NCBI GenBank assembly: GCA_020859845.1
Contig: JAJBVL010000045.1
Coordinates: forward strand, 1-48,864
Origin: Bacteroidales bacterium
GTDB lineage: Bacteria > Bacteroidota > Bacteroidia > Bacteroidales > Muribaculaceae
Direction of reading: 5' to 3'
Length of the DNA stretch: 48,864 bases
The notes beneath the pieces were generated by a model, which saw only the letters and a program-made list of their open reading frames with translations, ran no database searches and was not told the DNA's origin. Made by a program: the position numbers and the translations under genes. This document shows, piece after piece, positions 1-8,268 of this stretch (positions are counted from its first letter, which is position 1; every line of letters starts with the position of its first letter).

Positions 1-136
1 TCGGGCGAGGCCGCCCAACCTACAATGTCGCCTGCTGGCCATCCGGATGGCCACTCTTGACTTTTGACTCTTGACTTTTGACTTAGCGCGCAGCGCCTGC
101 CTTTTGACTTAGCGAAGCGCCTGACTTTTGACTTAA
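1..136. repeat. Intergenic mosaic repeat, copy 1 (cut by window edge)
   Basis: Non-coding. It begins inside a module that recurs in the window (GGCCGCCCAACCTACAATG, then a GGCCATCCGGATGGCC palindrome) and ends in tandem copies of a CTTTTGACT heptamer-like unit interspersed with AGCGCGCAGCGC-like units. Bases 1-103 match 953-1055 with two mismatches (positions 42 and 97). No reading frame here looks real. Confidence 0.75.
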
Positions 137-202
137 TCTCCCCTCCCATTGAAGGGAAGATAATATTCCATTAGGGAACATTAGATATTGGGTATTTTGT
201 TG

Positions 203-210
203 TATATTTG
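203..210 (+). promoter_or_regulatory. Bacteroidetes-type -7 box upstream of the first gene
   Basis: TATATTTG fits the TAnnTTTG -7 consensus and lies 21 bases before the ATG at 232. No convincing TTTG box is found 19-21 bases upstream, so the call rests on the -7 element alone. It argues against the TTG at 208 as the start codon. Confidence 0.5.
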
Positions 211-231
211 CAGAAAGAAAAGAATTTTATT

Positions 232-639
232 ATGTGTGACATACAGCAAATGACTTCTAAGATTTCTACTCTAAGCCGTAGGGGATTTAACCGACGACTA
301 AACTTGACTGTGGCTGTGCCTAAACAGCCATGCAATCTTACTGCACTTACTCGCGAGGTTGACAAGCTGGTCGATGAGACTTATGAGGTATTTAACGAAA
401 TCGACGAGAAGACTTTTCATATAATAGAAGGTCCTCTTAATCTCCTCCTTTCTACGTTGAATGACCTTCTATCCGAATTTAGATTAGCATATCCAGAAGC
501 ATTGGATTCACAGGAAGTCTTAGGAGGAAGCATCTCTTCTTTGGAAGAACTCAAACAGGATATAATCAATTTCCGTATCCAAGTCCCCAATGATGAGAAT
601 CTAAAACAATTGTTATCTAAAGCCGTCCCTCCAAAATGA
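232..639 (+). CDS. Small hypothetical protein (135 aa)
   Basis: Function not recognised. The frame is open from a TTG at 208, but that codon falls inside a TAnnTTTG promoter box, so the ATG at 232 (MCDIQQMTSKIS) is preferred. The product is hydrophilic, with a basic N-terminal third (RRGFNRRLN) and an acidic, probably helical remainder. It has no signal peptide or membrane segment. It is AT-richer than gmd/fcl and stands alone between two copies of the same intergenic repeat, which suggests either an acquired cargo gene or an orphan lineage-specific gene. It could be a regulator or antitoxin-like protein, but nothing in the sequence shows that. Confidence 0.55.
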   Translation: MCDIQQMTSKISTLSRRGFNRRLNLTVAVPKQPCNLTALTREVDKLVDETYEVFNEIDEKTFHIIEGPLNLLLSTLNDLLSEFRLAYPEALDSQEVLGGSISSLEELKQDIINFRIQVPNDENLKQLLSKAVPPK

Positions 640-714
640 TAGAGTTTTTTTCAATCACTATCTTTCGAGAGTGCTTAGCGGCTCTTAAGAAGATAAAAGT
701 GACTTCAGTTAAGT

Positions 715-1074
715 CCTCACTTCGGCAGCTATGTAGTGCGGCTGCCTCAGTCGCCACTCATATTGTCCCTTGACGAAAAAGTCGTTAGCACCGTTGCCCT
801 CTGCTACTGAACAATCGTCTACGGTGGACCCGGCGGCATATTGAGGACCCAGCGGCTTCGCGGCCCCCTGGAGGCGAGAGATAACAAGAATTACCAAGAT
901 GCAACCGCAGCTATTTGGGACAACCCCTCGGGGGTTAGAATCGCCTGGGCGGTCGGGCGAGGCCGCCCAACCTACAATGTCGCCTGCTGGCCAGCCGGAT
1001 GGCCACTCTTGACTTTTGACTCTTGACTTTTGACTTAGCGCGCAGCGCTTGCCTTAGCGCGTAGCGCTTGACTA
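715..1074. repeat. Intergenic mosaic repeat, copy 2
   Basis: This fills most of the 554-base gap between the small gene and the glycosyltransferase. In order it holds a GTAGTGCGGCTGCCTCAG half-palindrome, a GTCTACGGTGGACCCGG unit, a GGCTTCGCGGCCCCCTGGAG unit, the GGTCGGGCGAGGCCGCCCAACC module (953 onward, near-identical to bases 1-103) and terminal CTTTTGACT tandem units. Short open frames here (for example 841-1026 and 709-897) are translations of the repeat and not genes. The remaining 1075-1193 holds an AT-rich leader with no clear promoter match. Confidence 0.75.
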
Positions 1075-1193
1075 ATTCCACTTCCTCTGCGCCTCGCGCA
1101 GAGAGCCATTTTTATGCAATTTTATTTCCGTTTCCTATATTGGGAAAGAGAAAAAGAATAATATACTGAGTATCTCCCTAATCTTTACTGGTA

Positions 1194-1963
1194 ATGAAAA
1201 TCTCAATCATCACTGCTACTTGGAATAGCGGCAAGACTGTCCGCGATACTATCGAAAGCGTCTTGCGACAATCCTACCAAGACATTGAGTATATCATTAT
1301 TGATGGTGCCTCCAAAGACAATACCGTGGATATAATACGGGAATACGAACCGCGCTTTAATGGCAAACTGAAATGGAAGAGTGAACCCGACAAGGGTATC
1401 TACGATGCTATGAACAAGGGTCTCGCTATGGCCACTGGCGATGTGGTGGGTCTTCTAAATTCAGATGACTTTTTCACATCAAATGATGTGATTGAAAAAG
1501 TGTCTGAGGCTTTTGATTCGCCAATGCTTGAAGCAGTCTACGGGGATATTCATTTTGTAGACCCTAACAATCTTCAGAAGTGTGTACGGTATTGCGGATC
1601 CAAGAGATTCCGACGTTGGAAGATGATTATGGGATTTATGCCCACTCATCCTTCTTTCTACTGCCGAAGGGAGATATTTGGTTATCTTGGCAACTTCGAC
1701 ACATCGTTTAAGGTGGCAGCTGATTTTGAGCAATTGCTACGCTTTATCTACATAGGTCGTATCCGAACAAAATATATTCCGAAAGATTTCGTGACTATGC
1801 GTACTGGGGGGCATCAACTTCGGGATGGGAGAGCCACAAGAAAATACTGCGTGACCATATGCGTGCCTATCAGAAAAACCATGTGCGCTCCAACTATCTC
1901 TTCGAGGGTATACGTTATCTCTGCAAACTCGTTGAGCTCGGAATGACTCGAAGCTATCGCTGA
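1194..1963 (+). pseudogene. Glycosyltransferase family 2, frameshifted in a G run (possibly phase-variable)
   Basis: GT-A fold transferase that would add a sugar to a polysaccharide intermediate at the cytoplasmic face, like the WcaA/WcaE-type enzymes of capsule or LPS clusters. Visible motifs are the N-terminal ISIITATWNSG strand, DGAS (37-40) and NSDD (89-92, the metal-binding DxD equivalent). The zero frame ends at 1946 with an unlikely tail after MRTGG. After six G at 1806-1811, the adjacent frame reads ASTSGWESHKKILRDHMRAY and continues to a stop at 1961-1963, as expected for the family's C-terminus. One extra G (seven) would restore a protein of about 256 aa. The frameshift could be a sequencing error, a decayed gene or a slippage switch. 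Confidence 0.8.
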
Positions 1964-1965
1964 TA

Positions 1966-2215
1966 CGCCATACAGCGAGGCGATGGGCTTCGCCGGCCCC
2001 TATAGGCATGGGGCGCCAACTACGAGAAACATGCTACGTATATGGGTAATTAATGGCAATTCGATTTAATATTAGTGGAATTCGCAAAATTTGTTGTAAA
2101 TTCGTAGTGTTGGAGGGAAGCGCTACGACAACGCTAATTGAAATACCCCTTGGGGTGGCCTCCCAGAATGAGGGCGGCCTGGCGAGCCGCCCCTCCCAGT
2201 GAAGGCTCCGCAACC
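1966..2215. repeat. Intergenic mosaic repeat, copy 3
   Basis: The gap before gmd carries a GGCTTCGCCGGCCCCTATAGG unit near its start. A palindromic module follows at 2172-2200: GGGCGGC (2172-2178) pairs with GCCGCCC (2186-2192) and runs into CCTCCCAGTGAAGGCTCCGC. The same module recurs at 8216-8245, and in inverted orientation at 3457-3485 and 4948-4970. Between the units lies AT-rich DNA (2040-2110). No gene is seen. Confidence 0.65.
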
Positions 2216-2301
2216 ACAACCCTACAATCCAAAAACTCATATAAACTATAAACTTAAAACTCGCCAACAACTCCTATTATAAAAAATTCAACAACCCATA
2301 A

Positions 2302-3390
2302 ATGAAAACCGCACTCATCACAGGCGTGACGGGCCAGGATGGCTCGTTTCTCGCCGAATTGCTTCTGGAAAAAGGCTACGACGTGCATGGCACCATACGC
2401 CGCTCATCAGTCGACTTCCGCGAACGTATAGCCCACCTCGAGGGCCACGAGCGTTTCCACCTCCACTACGCCGATCTCGGCGACTCGATGTCAGTGATGC
2501 AAGTAGTTGGCAAGGTGCGCCCCGACGAGATCTACAACCTCGCCGCGCAGAGTCATGTGCAGGTGAGTTTTGACGCACCGGAGTTCACGGCCGACGTCGA
2601 TGCCGTGGGCGTGTTGCGCATCCTCGAGGCTGTGCGCCTCGCCGGACTCGCCCAGACTTGCCGCATCTACCAGGCGTCGACCTCGGAGCTCTATGGCAAG
2701 GTGGAGGAGGTGCCGCAAAACGAGCTGACGCCCTTCCATCCCTACTCGCCCTACGCCGTGGCCAAGCAGTATGGCTACTGGATAGTGCGCGAGTATCGCG
2801 AGGCCTACGGGATGTATTGCTGCTCGGGGATTCTGTTCAACCACGAGAGCGAGCGCCGAGGAGAGACGTTTGTCACGCGCAAGATAACGCTCGCCGCCGC
2901 GCGCATTGCCCAGGGCAAGCAGGACAAGCTGCTGCTGGGCAACCTGTCGAGCCTGCGCGACTGGGGCTACGCCAAGGACTACGTGGAGTGCATGTGGCTG
3001 ATGCTGCAACAGGCGGAGGCCGACGACTACGTGGTGGCCACGGGGGTGCAGCACTCGGTGAGGGAGTTTTGCGAACTGGCCTTCCGACATGTGGGCATAG
3101 AGTTGCGCTGGGAGGGCGAGGGCGCCGACGAGAAGGGGGTGGACGTCAAGACCGGCAAGGTGCTGGTGGAGGTGTCGCCCGACTTCTACCGTCCGACGGA
3201 CGTGGTCAACCTCTGGGGCGACCCGTCGAAGGCGCGTCGTCAGCTGGGCTGGGATCCCGGCAAGACGTCGTTTGAGGAGCTGGTGAAGATAATGGTGGAC
3301 GCCGACATGGCCAAGGTGGCCGTGGAGCGCGCGGGAGAGGTGGTCCGCACCAACCTCGCCGAATACCTCGAGAAAGGAATCGTGAAGTAG
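2302..3390 (+). CDS. gmd: GDP-mannose 4,6-dehydratase
   Basis: Converts GDP-D-mannose to GDP-4-keto-6-deoxy-D-mannose, the first committed step to GDP-L-fucose; cytoplasmic, NADP-dependent. It is an extended short-chain dehydrogenase of 362 aa, the usual length. The N-terminal Rossmann motif is TGVTGQDGS (7-15). The catalytic set is visible as STSE (126-129) and Y151xxxK155, and the [18 protein letters not shown] stretch is typical of GMD. The ATG at 2302 follows an AT-rich leader and gives the canonical N-terminus. The next enzyme of the pathway, fcl, lies on the same strand but 626 bases away across a repeat mosaic, so the two may be transcribed separately. GC is clearly higher than in the flanking accessory genes. 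Confidence 0.97.
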   Translation: MKTALITGVTGQDGSFLAELLLEKGYDVHGTIRRSSVDFRERIAHLEGHERFHLHYADLGDSMSVMQVVGKVRPDEIYNLAAQSHVQVSFDAPEFTADVDAVGVLRILEAVRLAGLAQTCRIYQASTSELYGKVEEVPQNELTPFHPYSPYAVAKQYGYWIVREYREAYGMYCCSGILFNHESERRGETFVTRKITLAAARIAQGKQDKLLLGNLSSLRDWGYAKDYVECMWLMLQQAEADDYVVATGVQHSVREFCELAFRHVGIELRWEGEGADEKGVDVKTGKVLVEVSPDFYRPTDVVNLWGDPSKARRQLGWDPGKTSFEELVKIMVDADMAKVAVERAGEVVRTNLAEYLEKGIVK

Positions 3391-3410
3391 GCCAAAGGCC
3401 TACTTCAAAG

Positions 3411-4005
3411 TAAAAAGGCAAAAGTCAAGAGGCAAAAGTGGCCATCCGGCTGGCATCACTGGGAGGGGCGGCTCGCCAGGCCGCTCTCGGCAGGCGAGGA
3501 AAATCGTCTACGGAGGACGCGGAGGAACACGGAGGGGCCGGCGGCCTCGCGGCCCGGAGCGGGCGAAGAACATCGTCTACGGAGGACGCGGAGGCCATGC
3601 GGGTGGGGTTGTCCCTCGCTGCGGTAGCTATTGTAGTGCGGCTGCCTCAGCCGCTGGTGGTGGGCCGGTCCTCCGGCACACACGCAAACGAAAAGTTACC
3701 TTCGCCTAGGCGGTCGGCCGAGCCGGCCAACCTACAATGTCGCCTGGCGGCAACCCATAGTGGGCGGCTGAGGCAGCCGCGAAACATGGGCGGTTGAGGC
3801 AACCGCACTACATAGGCTACCGCAGAAAAAGTTACCTTCGCCTGGGCGGTCGGGCAAGCTGCCCAACCTACGATGTCGCCTGACGCTTGCCTCCCATGCA
3901 GGGGGCCGCGAGGCCGCTGGCCCCTCCCAGTCAAGGCTGCGCAACAACCACGTCTCCTCCTCAGCACTTTTGACTTTTGACTTGAAACTTTTGACTTTGG
4001 AAAAT
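3411..4005. repeat. Intergenic mosaic repeat, copy 4 (largest)
   Basis: Nearly the whole 626-base gmd-fcl gap is repeat. It opens with purine-rich GGCAAAAGTCAAGAGGCAAAAG and ends with the inverse pyrimidine form, CTTTTGACTTTTGACTTG (from 3966), so the block is bracketed by inverted heptamer tandems. Inside are an inverted CACTGGGAGGGGCGGCTCGCC module (3459-3479), two GTCTACGGAGGACGCGGAGG units (about 3508 and 3577), GCGGTAGCTATTGTAGTGCGGCTG (from 3620), two copies of the CCAACCTAC module (about 3702-3745 and 3837-3885) and a paired palindrome at 3763-3812. Open frames here (3438-3797, 3456-3683, 3647-4060) are repeat translations. Confidence 0.8.
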
Positions 4006-4016
4006 TTTGGAATAAA

Positions 4017-4946
4017 ATGGAAAAATTAGACAAGATATATGTGGCTGGGCACCGCGGCATGGTGGGCTCGGCTATCGTAAGGGAACTGCGAAGAAAGGGC
4101 TACGAGAACATCGTCACCCGCACCCACGCGGAGCTTGACTTGACGCGGCAGGACGCCGTGGAGCGCTTCTTCGAGGAGGAGCGTCCCGACTACGTGTTTC
4201 TGGCCGCCGCCAAGGTGGGCGGCATCGGCGCCAACTCGCGCGGCCTCGCCGACTTCATGTACGAGAACATGATGCTCGAGATGAACGTCATCAACGCCGC
4301 GTGGCAAAGCGGGGTCAAGAAACTGGAGTTTCTTGGGTCGAGTTGCATCTATCCACGACTGGCGCCGCAGCCGATGCGCGAGGACTGCCTGCTGACGAGC
4401 GCTCTGGAACCCACCAACGAGGCTTACGCGCTGGCCAAAATCTCGGGGTTGAAGTACTGCGAGTATCTCAACCGCCAGTATGGCACCGACTACATCTCGG
4501 TGATGCCCACCAACCTCTACGGCCCGGGCGACAACTACCATCCGACGAACAGCCACGTCTTGCCGGCGCTGATACGGCGCTTCCACGAGGCGAAGGTCTC
4601 CGGAGCCGAGGAGGTGACGTGCTGGGGCGACGGTTCGCCGTTGAGGGAGTTTCTCTACGTCGACGACTTGGCGGAGCTGTGCGTGTACTTGATGGAGCGA
4701 TACAGCGGCAACGAGACTGTCAACGCCGGCACGGGAAAGGAGTTGACCATACGAGAGCTGACGGAGCTGGTGGCCCGCGTGGTGGGCTACGAGGGACGCA
4801 TCGCGTGGGACACGTCGATGCCCAACGGCACGCCGCGTAAGCTCCTCGACGTCGGCAAGGCGCAGCGCCTCGGCTGGACCTACCACACCGAGCTCGAGGA
4901 CGGCATCCGTCTCGCCTACGCCGACTTCCTCTCCCGATTCGCGTAG
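4017..4946 (+). CDS. fcl: GDP-L-fucose synthase
   Basis: Bifunctional 3,5-epimerase/4-reductase that turns the Gmd product into GDP-L-fucose, the donor for fucosylated surface glycans. It has 309 aa, the normal length. The NADPH-binding motif is GHRGMVGSA (11-19). The catalytic residues are in GSSCIYP (107-113, including Cys110) and Y137xxxK141, and the family signature [13 protein letters not shown] is present. The ATG at 4017 directly follows the CTTTTGACT tandem repeat. The gene is GC-rich like gmd. A strong inverted repeat downstream (5012-5043) probably ends its transcript. Confidence 0.97.
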   Translation: MEKLDKIYVAGHRGMVGSAIVRELRRKGYENIVTRTHAELDLTRQDAVERFFEEERPDYVFLAAAKVGGIGANSRGLADFMYENMMLEMNVINAAWQSGVKKLEFLGSSCIYPRLAPQPMREDCLLTSALEPTNEAYALAKISGLKYCEYLNRQYGTDYISVMPTNLYGPGDNYHPTNSHVLPALIRRFHEAKVSGAEEVTCWGDGSPLREFLYVDDLAELCVYLMERYSGNETVNAGTGKELTIRELTELVARVVGYEGRIAWDTSMPNGTPRKLLDVGKAQRLGWTYHTELEDGIRLAYADFLSRFA

Positions 4947-4947
4947 C

Positions 4948-5000
4948 CCTCACTGGGAGGGGCGGCTCGCCCAACCTACGATGTCGGCTGACGATGACAT
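4948..5000. repeat. Intergenic mosaic repeat, copy 5 (short)
   Basis: An inverted CACTGGGAGGGGCGGCTCGCC module is fused directly to CCAACCTACGATGTCGGCTGACG, the second half of another module. This shows that the modules join in different combinations. It sits between the fcl stop and the hairpin at 5012-5043. Confidence 0.65.
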
Positions 5001-5011
5001 CCGATGCTGCT

Positions 5012-5043
5012 ACTGGCCAGGCTTGCACGTAAGCCTGGCCAGT
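5012..5043 (+). terminator. Strong hairpin, probable terminator after fcl
   Basis: Perfect 13-base arms ACTGGCCAGGCTT (5012-5024) and AAGCCTGGCCAGT (5031-5043) enclose the loop GCACGT. An AT-rich stretch follows, but no clean T run, so termination efficiency cannot be judged. It separates fcl from the AT-rich cassette downstream. Confidence 0.6.
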
Positions 5044-5062
5044 GCATTTATATAGAAATCGA

Positions 5063-5094
5063 TTTGCGTATAAAGCTTTCTTGCATTACTTTTG
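5063..5094 (+). promoter_or_regulatory. Bacteroidetes promoter for the defence-like cassette
   Basis: TTTG (5063-5066), a 20-base spacer, then TACTTTTG (5087-5094) match the -33/-7 consensus well. The box ends about 40 bases before the ATG at 5134. Confidence 0.7.
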
Positions 5095-5133
5095 TGGGAT
5101 AATTCTGCAATAATTTAATACCCTCTTCACGTC

Positions 5134-5844
5134 ATGGCTAAAATATTAGACGGCATAGTTGTGGAAAACGACCTCTTCCTGCAGTATCATGCTTTCCAAA
5201 ACAATGGAGAATATGACTGGACAATAGTGAACGCTCTGCTTCACTTCTTCAAGAAGAGTATCGTTGCACCGGTAGAACAATACGCCGTCTGTGGAGTGGC
5301 TCTCCCCAAAAATCAAGAAGTGATGTTGAGAAAATGTGGCCTAAAGGGCAAATCCCTTGAAGAACTGGCTCTCCTTCATACTCCTTATAAGGTGGTGTTG
5401 AGCACTTCGAAGAATCATTACCCTTATATCAATATCTTGAATCAGCCCTGGCTCGAAAACAATTATTCTCACCATCTCTATCCCAAAGATCCTCGCGACA
5501 AGGCGCAACGTCATCTGAAAGACCTCTGCGCTGCAGCATCTAAGATTTCAATCTACGACGCTTTCTTAGACGCTGAGGGTGTGAAGTTACTCGGCAAAAT
5601 TTTGCCTCGCAAAAGGCTGGAGATAGCTTGTTCTGGTGAGAGTCCTCAAGAGATGGCAGCACTTTCCTCCCTCTGCCCTCTTTGGTCGGTCAATCAAATT
5701 CCCCATCAAAACGCTATTCACGACCGTTATCTGGAAATAGATGGCCAAACAGAGGTAATCATCTCAAGTGGCTTTCGTTTCTTGCAGTCGTCTCAGAAAG
5801 ACTGTAGCTACATCGTTAGGCATAAGACAAGAGAGCGTTTCTGA
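5134..5844 (+). CDS. PLD-like/MIT_C-like protein of a putative defence cassette
   Basis: 236 aa, no signal peptide or membrane segment. The best motif is near the C-terminus: IHDRYLEIDG followed about 8 residues later by SSGFRFL. It resembles the HxR/K...D half-site of phospholipase-D-like folds and the HDRRILTDTGW...GRG motif at the end of BrxL in this same window. Only one such half-site is visible, so an active nuclease or lipase would need dimerisation; it may instead be a recognition domain. It is the first gene of a three-gene set with DUF262 (58 bases downstream) and AAA ATPase genes. It is AT-richer than its GC-rich neighbours, consistent with transfer. Confidence 0.5.
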   Translation: MAKILDGIVVENDLFLQYHAFQNNGEYDWTIVNALLHFFKKSIVAPVEQYAVCGVALPKNQEVMLRKCGLKGKSLEELALLHTPYKVVLSTSKNHYPYINILNQPWLENNYSHHLYPKDPRDKAQRHLKDLCAAASKISIYDAFLDAEGVKLLGKILPRKRLEIACSGESPQEMAALSSLCPLWSVNQIPHQNAIHDRYLEIDGQTEVIISSGFRFLQSSQKDCSYIVRHKTRERF

Positions 5845-5851
5845 AATGTTA

Positions 5852-5883
5852 TTTGGCTATCACGTCTATATTTCTTAACTTTG
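5852..5883 (+). promoter_or_regulatory. Bacteroidetes promoter upstream of the DUF262 gene
   Basis: TTTG (5852-5855), a 20-base spacer and TAACTTTG (5876-5883) form a very good match, 19 bases before the ATG at 5903. The DUF262 and AAA genes can therefore be made independently of the first gene of the cassette. Confidence 0.7.
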
Positions 5884-5902
5884 CAGCGTACGCATACCCA
5901 TT

Positions 5903-7033
5903 ATGGCACAGCAACTCAACGATAAGGAACTGGAATCAATGGTGGGCCTAAATGGCTCTTCCGAGAAGGTGTATCCCAACGCTAAAGTGAGAGTGGAGAA
6001 GGCTCAATTCTCTGCAGTTCATTTACGTCGCCTTATTGAGGTGAGGAAGGAGTTGATCCTCAATCCCGACTTCCAGCGCAACAATGTGTGGAAGCATCGT
6101 CAAGAATGCGAACTCATCGAGTCAATCCTTATGGGTATTCCTCTGCCTATCATTTATCTTTTTGAACTCCCCGATGGGAGAAAGCAGGTGGTGGACGGAC
6201 GTCAGAGGATTACGGCAATACTGAAGTTTCTCAACAACGACCTTGAACTTCGCGACTTAAAGATGCTCCCAGAGCTTAACTGGAAGCGTTTCGTAGAACT
6301 TGACTCTCAGATGCAAGGCGTGTTTGAAGATTATCAGCTGCAGTTTTATATCATTCAGCCCCCTACGCCTGAACGGGTAAAGTATGATATCTTTGACCGC
6401 GTCAACCGTGGAGGCACTAAGCTCAACAACCAAGAGATGCGCAACGCCCTGTATGGTGGAAAAGCCACTGCGCTAATTAATGGGATTGCAAAAGCTGATT
6501 ATTTCAAGAAGGCTGTTGACGGCGTGAGCGCCAAGCATATGAAGGATCGATATCTGGTGCTTCGCGCAATAGCTTTTTATCTATGGAGAAAATTCCCAGA
6601 TAAAATTGAGGCGCAAAACGGAAGGCCTATAGATTACAAAAGCGATATAGATGATTTCTTGGCTAAGATGATGATGTTTCTCAACTCGAATGCCGATGAC
6701 GAGATTTTCCACCTATGCCAAGAAGCCATGGAGCGCTCGATGAAAAGCTGTCGCAAGATCTTAGGTCAAGACGCTTTCCGATTTCCTCCAAAGGATGTGA
6801 GACGCCGCCCTATCAATATGCCTTTGTTTGAGATGTTGATGTACCTCTTCGCAAATCCAGAAGTAGCGCAACGTCCTAAACGTGCTAAGCAGCTTGTTAA
6901 GCAATATAAAGCTACGAATGATTATCTGACACGATTTGGTGGAGCTGTTGACGCCACGCCCAACGTCATAGCGCGTTATGAAGACGCTGAGGCATTGTTA
7001 AACGAAATTTGCCAAGAAGAAGACCCCTCATGA
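5903..7033 (+). CDS. DUF262 (ParB/GmrSD-N-like) protein
   Basis: 376 aa. The N-terminal half is a DUF262 domain. Diagnostic segments are NPDFQRNNVWKH (about residues 51-62), the LMGIPLPIIYLFE strand and VVDGRQRITAI, the DGQR-type motif that in ParB/Srx-fold proteins forms the nucleotide-binding or catalytic loop. DUF262 proteins often act in anti-phage systems, such as GmrSD-type restriction of modified DNA, or as NTP-dependent nucleases or regulators. The C-terminal DUF1524 HNH motif of GmrD is not seen. Any nuclease activity would therefore have to come from the DUF262 domain or a partner. The stop overlaps the ATG of the AAA gene (ATGA at 7030-7033), which implies translational coupling. 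Confidence 0.8.
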   Translation: MAQQLNDKELESMVGLNGSSEKVYPNAKVRVEKAQFSAVHLRRLIEVRKELILNPDFQRNNVWKHRQECELIESILMGIPLPIIYLFELPDGRKQVVDGRQRITAILKFLNNDLELRDLKMLPELNWKRFVELDSQMQGVFEDYQLQFYIIQPPTPERVKYDIFDRVNRGGTKLNNQEMRNALYGGKATALINGIAKADYFKKAVDGVSAKHMKDRYLVLRAIAFYLWRKFPDKIEAQNGRPIDYKSDIDDFLAKMMMFLNSNADDEIFHLCQEAMERSMKSCRKILGQDAFRFPPKDVRRRPINMPLFEMLMYLFANPEVAQRPKRAKQLVKQYKATNDYLTRFGGAVDATPNVIARYEDAEALLNEICQEEDPS

Positions 7034-8049
7034 TAGATAAAATAGAAATAAACAATTTTAAGTGCTTAGGCAAGGTAGACATGGAGCTACGTCCGTTAAC
7101 AGTGTTGACGGGATGCAATTCTACGGGTAAGTCAAGTTGTTTTCAGGCAATTTTGACTTGCTTAAACGCCTTGAGCGCTCCCTCGCGCCTACTTCTTGAG
7201 ATGTCGGGGCTAGGGATGGACTTCTCTTTCGAAGCCCTCCGAAATCGCCTCAACAACGCCAAAGAATACTCTATTCGTCTGGAGAACGGGGAGAAATGGT
7301 GGCAGTATACTGGTCGACCCGATGGAGCGGGCCAGCGAGAAGACTTCAATATGGGCCTCGAGTTGGAAAGAAACGTGTATTATCTCAACGCCAACCGCTT
7401 GGCTTTTAAGAATATCGAGCCAGTGTCACAGTCATTTAAATGCGGCGTGTTTGGCGACTTTCTAATGGGGACGTTTGAGAACGAGAAAAGCCGTTCGTTG
7501 ACGCCCGAAGTGGTGCGCTATCAAGAATGGACCACACTGGGTGCCCAGGTGGAGTTTTGGCTGTCCTATATCACCGGCCAAGAATTTGAGGTAACCACTG
7601 AAACTGTCACGGCCAATCAAGTGAAGACAGAATACAAGGCTGGCAAAATCGACCATCTCGCTCCTTCTCAGCTCGGGGTAGGTATTAGCAGCGTGGCAAG
7701 GCTTGTGATCCTTTGCCTGCGGGCTCAGCGCGATGATATGATAATGATTGAGAATCCGGAGCTTCATCTTCATCCAGCTGCGCAGGCTCGCCTTGGGGAG
7801 TTTTTTGCTTACGTTGCCAAAGCAGGGCGCCAAGTGCTGATTGAAACGCATTGCGAGCATCTCATCAATAGACTCCAGTATGAGGTGATGAAGAAAAGAA
7901 TCTCCAACGACGATGTGGCTATATATTACAAGGGAGCCATCAATCAGGACTTCCTGCGTGTAGAGCTAAAGAAAGATGGTCGCTTCGCTACCGACTTCCC
8001 AGAAGGTTTCTTCGACGCAACGCTCCAAGAGCTGATAGAGCTGGGATAA
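7030..8049 (+). CDS. AAA/ABC-type ATPase with OLD/DUF3696-like C-terminus
   Basis: 339 aa from the ATG at 7030, which overlaps the DUF262 stop; an in-frame upstream ATG at 7009 is less likely. SMC/RecF-like ATPase. The N-terminal KIEINNFKCLG strand leads to Walker A GCNSTGKSS, a C-terminal LGVGISSV signature-like segment, Walker B-like IMIENPELHLHP, and the H-loop IETHCEHLINRL. The tail (DFPEGFFDATLQELIEL) resembles the DUF3696 end found in AAA_15/AAA_21 ATPases. There is no TOPRIM nuclease domain after the ATPase, unlike OLD proteins. Such ATPases commonly act as sensors or motors paired with nucleases in defence cassettes; that role here is inferred from the neighbouring DUF262 and PLD-like genes. 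Confidence 0.8.
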   Translation: MIDKIEINNFKCLGKVDMELRPLTVLTGCNSTGKSSCFQAILTCLNALSAPSRLLLEMSGLGMDFSFEALRNRLNNAKEYSIRLENGEKWWQYTGRPDGAGQREDFNMGLELERNVYYLNANRLAFKNIEPVSQSFKCGVFGDFLMGTFENEKSRSLTPEVVRYQEWTTLGAQVEFWLSYITGQEFEVTTETVTANQVKTEYKAGKIDHLAPSQLGVGISSVARLVILCLRAQRDDMIMIENPELHLHPAAQARLGEFFAYVAKAGRQVLIETHCEHLINRLQYEVMKKRISNDDVAIYYKGAINQDFLRVELKKDGRFATDFPEGFFDATLQELIELG

Positions 8050-8052
8050 GCT

Positions 8053-8262
8053 GGCAAGAGGCAAAAGTCAAAAGTGCCCATGCGGCTATGTAGTGCGGCT
8101 GAGGCAGCCGCGAAACATGGGCGGTTGAGGCAACCGCACTACATAGGTTAGCATCGCCTGGGCGGTCGGGCAAGCTGCCCAACCTACGATGTCGGCTGAC
8201 GGCAACGCCTACAGAGGGCGGCATGGCGATCCGCCCCTCCCAGTGATGGCCGCAGGACCCTA
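8053..8262. repeat. Intergenic mosaic repeat, copy 6
   Basis: It starts with purine-rich GGCAAAAGTCAAAAGTG. A GTAGTGCGGCTGAGGCAGCC palindrome and its sister GCGGTTGAGGCAACCGCACT follow (8090-8142, nearly identical to 3763-3814). Next come the GGTCGGGCAAGCTGCCCAACC module (8164-8184) and a GGGCGG/CCGCCC hairpin running into CCTCCCAGTGA (8216-8245). The block occupies the whole gap between the convergent AAA ATPase and sulfatase genes. Confidence 0.8.
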
Positions 8263-8268
8263 TGGGGG

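Noticed and set aside
208-231. TTG at 208 as start of the first gene
   Set aside because: It lies inside a TAnnTTTG promoter box; ATG 232 is the more likely start.
3763-3812. CRISPR repeats
   Set aside because: The repeated palindromes are not evenly spaced, have no uniform spacers and no cas genes are near.
3438-4060. Several 70-137 codon frames between gmd and fcl
   Set aside because: They translate the palindromic repeat mosaic; the same peptide fragments recur wherever the repeats occur.
4026-4886. 286-codon open frame opposite fcl
   Set aside because: Antisense to a complete GDP-fucose synthase; no motif and no promoter.
7988-8224. 78-codon frame between the AAA ATPase and sulfatase genes
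   Set aside because: Consists mostly of repeat module translations and overlaps the AAA gene end.
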